From Flammeovirga aprica JL-4 (GTDB taxonomy: Bacteria > Bacteroidota > Bacteroidia > Cytophagales > Flammeovirgaceae), in the NCBI RefSeq assembly GCF_012844305.1, contig NZ_JABANE010000002.1:1-64000 (forward strand): 64,000 nt of DNA, in the 5' to 3' direction. Numbering within the stretch: the first letter of the stretch is position 1; each line of letters opens with the position of its first letter. Below, one piece after another: positions 60,636 to 64,000 of the stretch. The position numbers were made by a program, and so were the translations under genes. The notes under the pieces were generated by a model, which worked only from the letters and a program-made list of their open reading frames with translations, was not told the DNA's origin and ran no database searches.

Positions 60636-62201
60636 TTAAATTTCTTTTGCTACTTGTTTAAAAAATTGAGCCGTATTTTCTGCGCTCAAGACTTCTTTCA
60701 GTTTTCTTAAGTCTTTAAAAATCGGATAATCTTCCTTGAATGGAGGCACTACACCACATACCAATTCATAAACCGAATTTAATTTAGGATCCATTTTGTC
60801 TTGGATCTTCAGGTAACTCACCGCCTGTGCAATGCTCAACTGATAAGTTGCCACTACTTCAAATGAGTTTTCAATCACTTTTTTCGTCAGCAATGCCGAG
60901 TTAGTACCCATACTCACAATATCCTGATTATCATTGTTGTTTGGAATACTATGGACATAGTTCGGGAAAGAGATTGATTGATTTTCTGCTACTGTGGAAG
61001 TGACCGGAAACTGTGCTCCTTGCATTCCAAAGTTCAGCCCCAACGTTCCGTGATTAATAAACGGAGGAAGAATGTTGTTGAGTTTATGGTTAAATAGGTA
61101 ATTCAATTGACGATCCATCAACATCGACAATTTTGTCATTACTATTTTTAATTTATCCATGGCCAGAGAAACATAATCACCGTGGAAGTTACCGCCGTGA
61201 TATACATTTTCTGTTTTAGAGCAAATGATAGGGTTATCACTTACTGAGTTCGCTTCGTTTAAGACTACTTTCTCCACTTCTCTCAAAGTTTCTAAAATAG
61301 GACCTAAAATCTGAGGAACGCATCGGATAGAATAATATTCCTGTACTTTGTCTTGGAAAACAGCAATGGATTGTGCTTCATCCTGATAAAGTACATTTTC
61401 TCTTTTACGGATCAATTGAGAATCTTCCACCAGCGTACGGATCATTCCAGCAATGTCATGCTGTCCTTGATGCGTTTTGGCCGCATTCAATTCTTCAGAG
61501 AAATAATCATCAAAACTGCTGACTACTTCATTGATTGTAGCGGAGCCTATCACCACCCAATCCAATAGTTTATAAGCTTGAAGCAGATTGACTGCACCAA
61601 TACCTGTCATACATGAAGTTCCATTCAATAAGGCTAATCCTTCACGCAAGTGAATCTGCAATGGTTTCAACTGCTCTTTTTCAAATACTTCTTTTGCATC
61701 ACAAACTTCGCCATTGTACTCTACTTCACCTTCACCTATCAATGCCAATGCAAGGTGTGCCAGCTGCACCAAGTCTCCACTCGCTCCAACTCCACCGTGT
61801 TCGTAAATGACAGGAATGATATTGCGGTTCAATAGTTCAACCATCAGGTGAATCAATTCAATATGCACACCCGACTTCGCTTGTAAAAATGTATTCAGTC
61901 TACACAACAATAGGGATTTGGCATGCAACTGACTGATTTTCTTTCCTCCGCCAGTAGCGTGACTTCTGATAAGATTATATTGAAGTTGAATTTGATCACT
62001 TTCATTTACCTTATATTGGGCCATAGGGCCAAAACCTGTGTTGATGCCGTAAATGATTTTGTCTGATGAAAATTCATGGAGAAATGTGTAACTCTCCTTG
62101 ATTTTCTTTTCGGCCGATGGTGTTAATATTATTTGTTCGTTTCTAAGAAGTACATCTTCAAAAAAATCAAGCTTGCTAATATTACCTTCAATAGATAACA
62201 T
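60636..62201 (-). CDS. Aromatic amino-acid ammonia-lyase, likely tyrosine ammonia-lyase
   Basis: The 521-residue protein has the MIO-forming Ala140-Ser141-Gly142 in GGVGASGDLVQLAHLAL, the catalytic Tyr51 in IYGINTGFGPMAQ, and NLIRSHATGGG in the substrate-selectivity loop. From memory it resembles the Flavobacterium tyrosine ammonia-lyase of flexirubin loci. It would make p-coumarate as the aryl starter for the polyene. It is the first gene of the 23-kb cluster, downstream of the promoter at 62242. Histidine lyase is the alternative. Confidence 0.88.
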   Translation of the reverse strand: MLSIEGNISKLDFFEDVLLRNEQIILTPSAEKKIKESYTFLHEFSSDKIIYGINTGFGPMAQYKVNESDQIQLQYNLIRSHATGGGKKISQLHAKSLLLCRLNTFLQAKSGVHIELIHLMVELLNRNIIPVIYEHGGVGASGDLVQLAHLALALIGEGEVEYNGEVCDAKEVFEKEQLKPLQIHLREGLALLNGTSCMTGIGAVNLLQAYKLLDWVVIGSATINEVVSSFDDYFSEELNAAKTHQGQHDIAGMIRTLVEDSQLIRKRENVLYQDEAQSIAVFQDKVQEYYSIRCVPQILGPILETLREVEKVVLNEANSVSDNPIICSKTENVYHGGNFHGDYVSLAMDKLKIVMTKLSMLMDRQLNYLFNHKLNNILPPFINHGTLGLNFGMQGAQFPVTSTVAENQSISFPNYVHSIPNNNDNQDIVSMGTNSALLTKKVIENSFEVVATYQLSIAQAVSYLKIQDKMDPKLNSVYELVCGVVPPFKEDYPIFKDLRKLKEVLSAENTAQFFKQVAKEI

Positions 62202-62241
62202 GATACTTTAAAAAAATTATGATAAAGTAGTATTTGAAATG

Positions 62242-62273
62242 CAAATGTAACAGTTTAACATAAAAAGTTAAAC
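62242..62273 (-). promoter_or_regulatory. Bacteroidota-type promoter with overlapping inverted repeat
   Basis: On the minus strand a TACATTTG box (62242-62249), an exact match to the TAnnTTTG consensus, lies 40 bp upstream of the ammonia-lyase start. Immediately upstream is a perfect inverted repeat GTTTAAC-TTTTTAT-GTTAAAC (62253-62273), where the distal promoter element would be, a likely operator. This could drive the whole pigment cluster. Confidence 0.65.
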
Positions 62274-62459
62274 ATTTTAACAAGACATCGTTAATAAAAC
62301 TTATGATTTAACATATAAAAAAACAATAAAATTAGGATGTATTGTACTATTCCTAGAATTTTAAATAAAATTATATTAACTATACATCAATAATGATTCT
62401 ATTGCTTTCCGATAAAGCAAATAAAATACTTTTTTTTATCTAATCAAATACATGTCAAA

Positions 62460-63092
62460 ATGAAAACTAAAGCAACAAACAAATACTTACTCCTTCTTGT
62501 ACTATTCTTAGCTCACTTAAGTAGCTACGGGCAGAATAATCTACTTAAAAACCCTGAGGTCAGATTCTATGGTGTGGACTTTACTCACGCTAGTTTTATT
62601 GGTAGACAAGGGTTTCAAGACCCTGAAGATCTACAGAAAAATTATCTCCGAAAATGGAATGATCTTGTATTGAATGAACCTAATAAATACAACATCAAAA
62701 AATATTTTAATAAAAGCCAAGTGCATTATGACATGAAAGCTGTCAATAAGAGAAACAATTTGGTTGACCCAAACAAGCTTGTGATCGATTCACAGGAAGA
62801 GCATCAGAAAATTAGGGAAGAAGACTTTAATGAAATTGTTAATGGACTTCCTACCACAGAAAATGAAGAATTGGGAATGGTTTTGGTAGTGGAAACTTTC
62901 AATAAATTGAGTAGTAAAGGTACCACTTGGTCGGTCCTTTTTAATACAAAAACAAAAGAGATTCTTTACCGACAATATCATATGAGCGATCCTAGCGGAT
63001 TTGGCGTTCGTAATTATTGGGGATTTACTTTGTATCGAACGCTCAGATACACTGGTAAAGACTTCTTTTTTTACTTAAGGAAAAATAGTTAA
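62460..63092 (+). CDS. Secreted protein of unknown function, divergent from the pigment cluster
   Basis: The 210-residue protein has a signal peptide (LLLLVLFLAHLSSYGQ). The mature sequence contains VRFYGVDFTHASFIG and a GFGVRNYWGFTLYRTLR motif near the end. I do not recognise a named family. It is divergent from the ammonia-lyase and 7 bp upstream of the halogenase-like gene, so a role in pigment formation or display is possible but unproven. A small hairpin (TTGCTTT/AAAGCAA, 62403-62420) lies in the 5' leader. Confidence 0.75.
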   Translation: MKTKATNKYLLLLVLFLAHLSSYGQNNLLKNPEVRFYGVDFTHASFIGRQGFQDPEDLQKNYLRKWNDLVLNEPNKYNIKKYFNKSQVHYDMKAVNKRNNLVDPNKLVIDSQEEHQKIREEDFNEIVNGLPTTENEELGMVLVVETFNKLSSKGTTWSVLFNTKTKEILYRQYHMSDPSGFGVRNYWGFTLYRTLRYTGKDFFFYLRKNS

Positions 63093-63099
63093 TCATAAA

Positions 63100-64000
63100 A
63101 TGAAGCAAACAGACGTATTGATTATAGGCGCTGGACCTTCGGGTAGTATTGCTGGAAGTATATTACTGCAAAATGGTTTTAATGTTACGATCATTGAAAA
63201 AGAGCAATTTCCAAGGTTTGTGGTTGGAGAAAGTCTTATTCCAAAAGTGATGCAACACCTGGACAAAGCGGGGCTTTTGGATACTTTGAATGAGCAACAT
63301 TTCGAGAAAAAATTTGGTGCCCGTTTCCTCAAAGAAGATAAAGTGTGTAACTTTTCTTTTGCTGAAAAGTTCACTGATGGATGGGAATGGACCTGGCAAA
63401 TGCCTAGGGCAGATTTTGACTATACCATTGCTAAAGAAGTAGAGAAAAAAGGGGCTGAAGTACTTTATCAGCATGCAGTTACAAATGTGGATTTTTCTAC
63501 CGGAAGTGTCATCACCAGCATAGAAGATAAAAATGGAAATACCTCTCAAATTGCTTCAAAATACATCATTGACGGCAGTGGGTATGGTCGTGTGCTACCT
63601 CGTCTACTTGACTTGAGCAAACCTTCCGATTTACCGCCAAGAGGATCATTTTTCACACATGTGGAAGACATCAATAGACCTGATACTATTGATGGCACTA
63701 CCATTACTTTTGATATTTTGCATCAGAATTTATGGTTCTGGGTAATTCCTTTTTCTAATGGTAAAACTTCACTGGGTTTTGTGGGTGACACTCACTTCTT
63801 CGAAGGTATTACTGAAGAAAACAAAGCGGAGAAATTCAATGAAATGATACAGCAATCCGACTTCTATAAAGAACGTTTTTCAAACCTTGAATACGAGTTT
63901 GAGCCTGTAATGAAAGTCGGTTACTCTGTAGGTGTAAAACAACTTTTCGGAGACCGTTATGTTTTGACTGGAAACAGTACTGAATTCCTTGATCCTGTTT
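63100..64000 (+). CDS. FAD-dependent oxidoreductase, halogenase-like, cut by window end
   Basis: The ATG at 63100 opens a frame that runs to the window edge (300 codons seen). It starts MKQTDVLIIGAGPSGSIAG (FAD-binding GxGxxG), then FPRFVVGESLIPKVMQ, GWEWTWQMPRADFD, and LWFWVIPFSNGKTSLGF. The WFWVIP stretch fits the WxWxIP motif associated with flavin-dependent halogenases, but the related monooxygenases also resemble it. It may chlorinate the aryl ring of a flexirubin-type pigment (inference). The C-terminus is outside the window. Confidence 0.78.
   Translation, partial: MKQTDVLIIGAGPSGSIAGSILLQNGFNVTIIEKEQFPRFVVGESLIPKVMQHLDKAGLLDTLNEQHFEKKFGARFLKEDKVCNFSFAEKFTDGWEWTWQMPRADFDYTIAKEVEKKGAEVLYQHAVTNVDFSTGSVITSIEDKNGNTSQIASKYIIDGSGYGRVLPRLLDLSKPSDLPPRGSFFTHVEDINRPDTIDGTTITFDILHQNLWFWVIPFSNGKTSLGFVGDTHFFEGITEENKAEKFNEMIQQSDFYKERFSNLEYEFEPVMKVGYSVGVKQLFGDRYVLTGNSTEFLDPV

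Noticed and set aside
61353-61835. Plus-strand frames inside the ammonia-lyase gene
   Set aside because: They are antisense shadows of a strongly conserved enzyme and have no own signals.

Overview
The window reads as a low-GC chromosome segment from a Bacteroidota member, most likely a marine Cytophagales/Flammeovirga-like bacterium (inference). Evidence: a C-terminal type IX secretion sorting domain, DUF4369/TlpA-type lipoproteins, a flexirubin/aryl-polyene pigment locus, a TAnnTTTG-type promoter, and starts without clear Shine-Dalgarno sequences. No rRNA, tRNA or CRISPR array was seen.

Layout. 0.4-4.4 kb: minus-strand operon ptb-buk, a THUMP-like RNA methyltransferase and a small DUF4177-like protein, plus a lipoprotein. 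5-11.2 kb: one 2061-residue secreted protein (BNR-type propeller, FN3 repeats, acidic repeat tract, T9SS tail). 12.4-16.1 kb: envelope thiol-redox genes (DsbA-like protein overlapping a Cys-rich lipoprotein; a TlpA-like lipoprotein with a shortened paralogue). 16.7-23.1 kb: gatB, two rhomboids, recJ and DUF423. 24.6-30.3 kb: a tripartite RND efflux operon. 30.7-38.2 kb: an accessory region with two consecutive Pycsar-type anti-phage operons (nucleotide cyclase plus transmembrane effector, each pair joined by an ATGA overlap), two unknown genes, an IS30-type HTH protein and a secreted protein.

38.9-62.2 kb is a single-direction run of 23 annotated CDSs (22 if GT2 and DUF2062 are one gene) that looks like a flexirubin/aryl-polyene biosynthetic cluster. 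It holds a tyrosine ammonia-lyase-like starter enzyme, a CoA/ACP ligase-like enzyme, two ACPs, three complete ketosynthases, a chain-length-factor-like and a KS-fragment protein, ketoreductase, two hotdog dehydratases, a thioesterase, acyltransferases, a B12-radical SAM enzyme, a desaturase-like flavoenzyme, an Ntn hydrolase, glycosyltransferase/DUF2062, LolA-like and lipoprotein transport components and a trifunctional MMPL/acyltransferase/methyltransferase protein. A promoter with an inverted repeat lies upstream of the ammonia-lyase. Divergently, a secreted protein and a halogenase-like flavoenzyme (cut by the window end) follow.

The intergenic DNA is unusually rich in non-coding mobile-looking elements: 161-163 bp and 388-403 bp elements with terminal inverted repeats, a multi-hairpin element with covarying stems, long inverted repeats whose arms differ between copies, and AATTAAG-type heptad arrays. 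Many of these end at or within a few bases of a stop codon. The main items for follow-up are the paired Pycsar operons with duplicated leaders, the covarying intergenic hairpin families, and an A10 tract that separates a glycosyltransferase from its likely DUF2062 C-terminal half.
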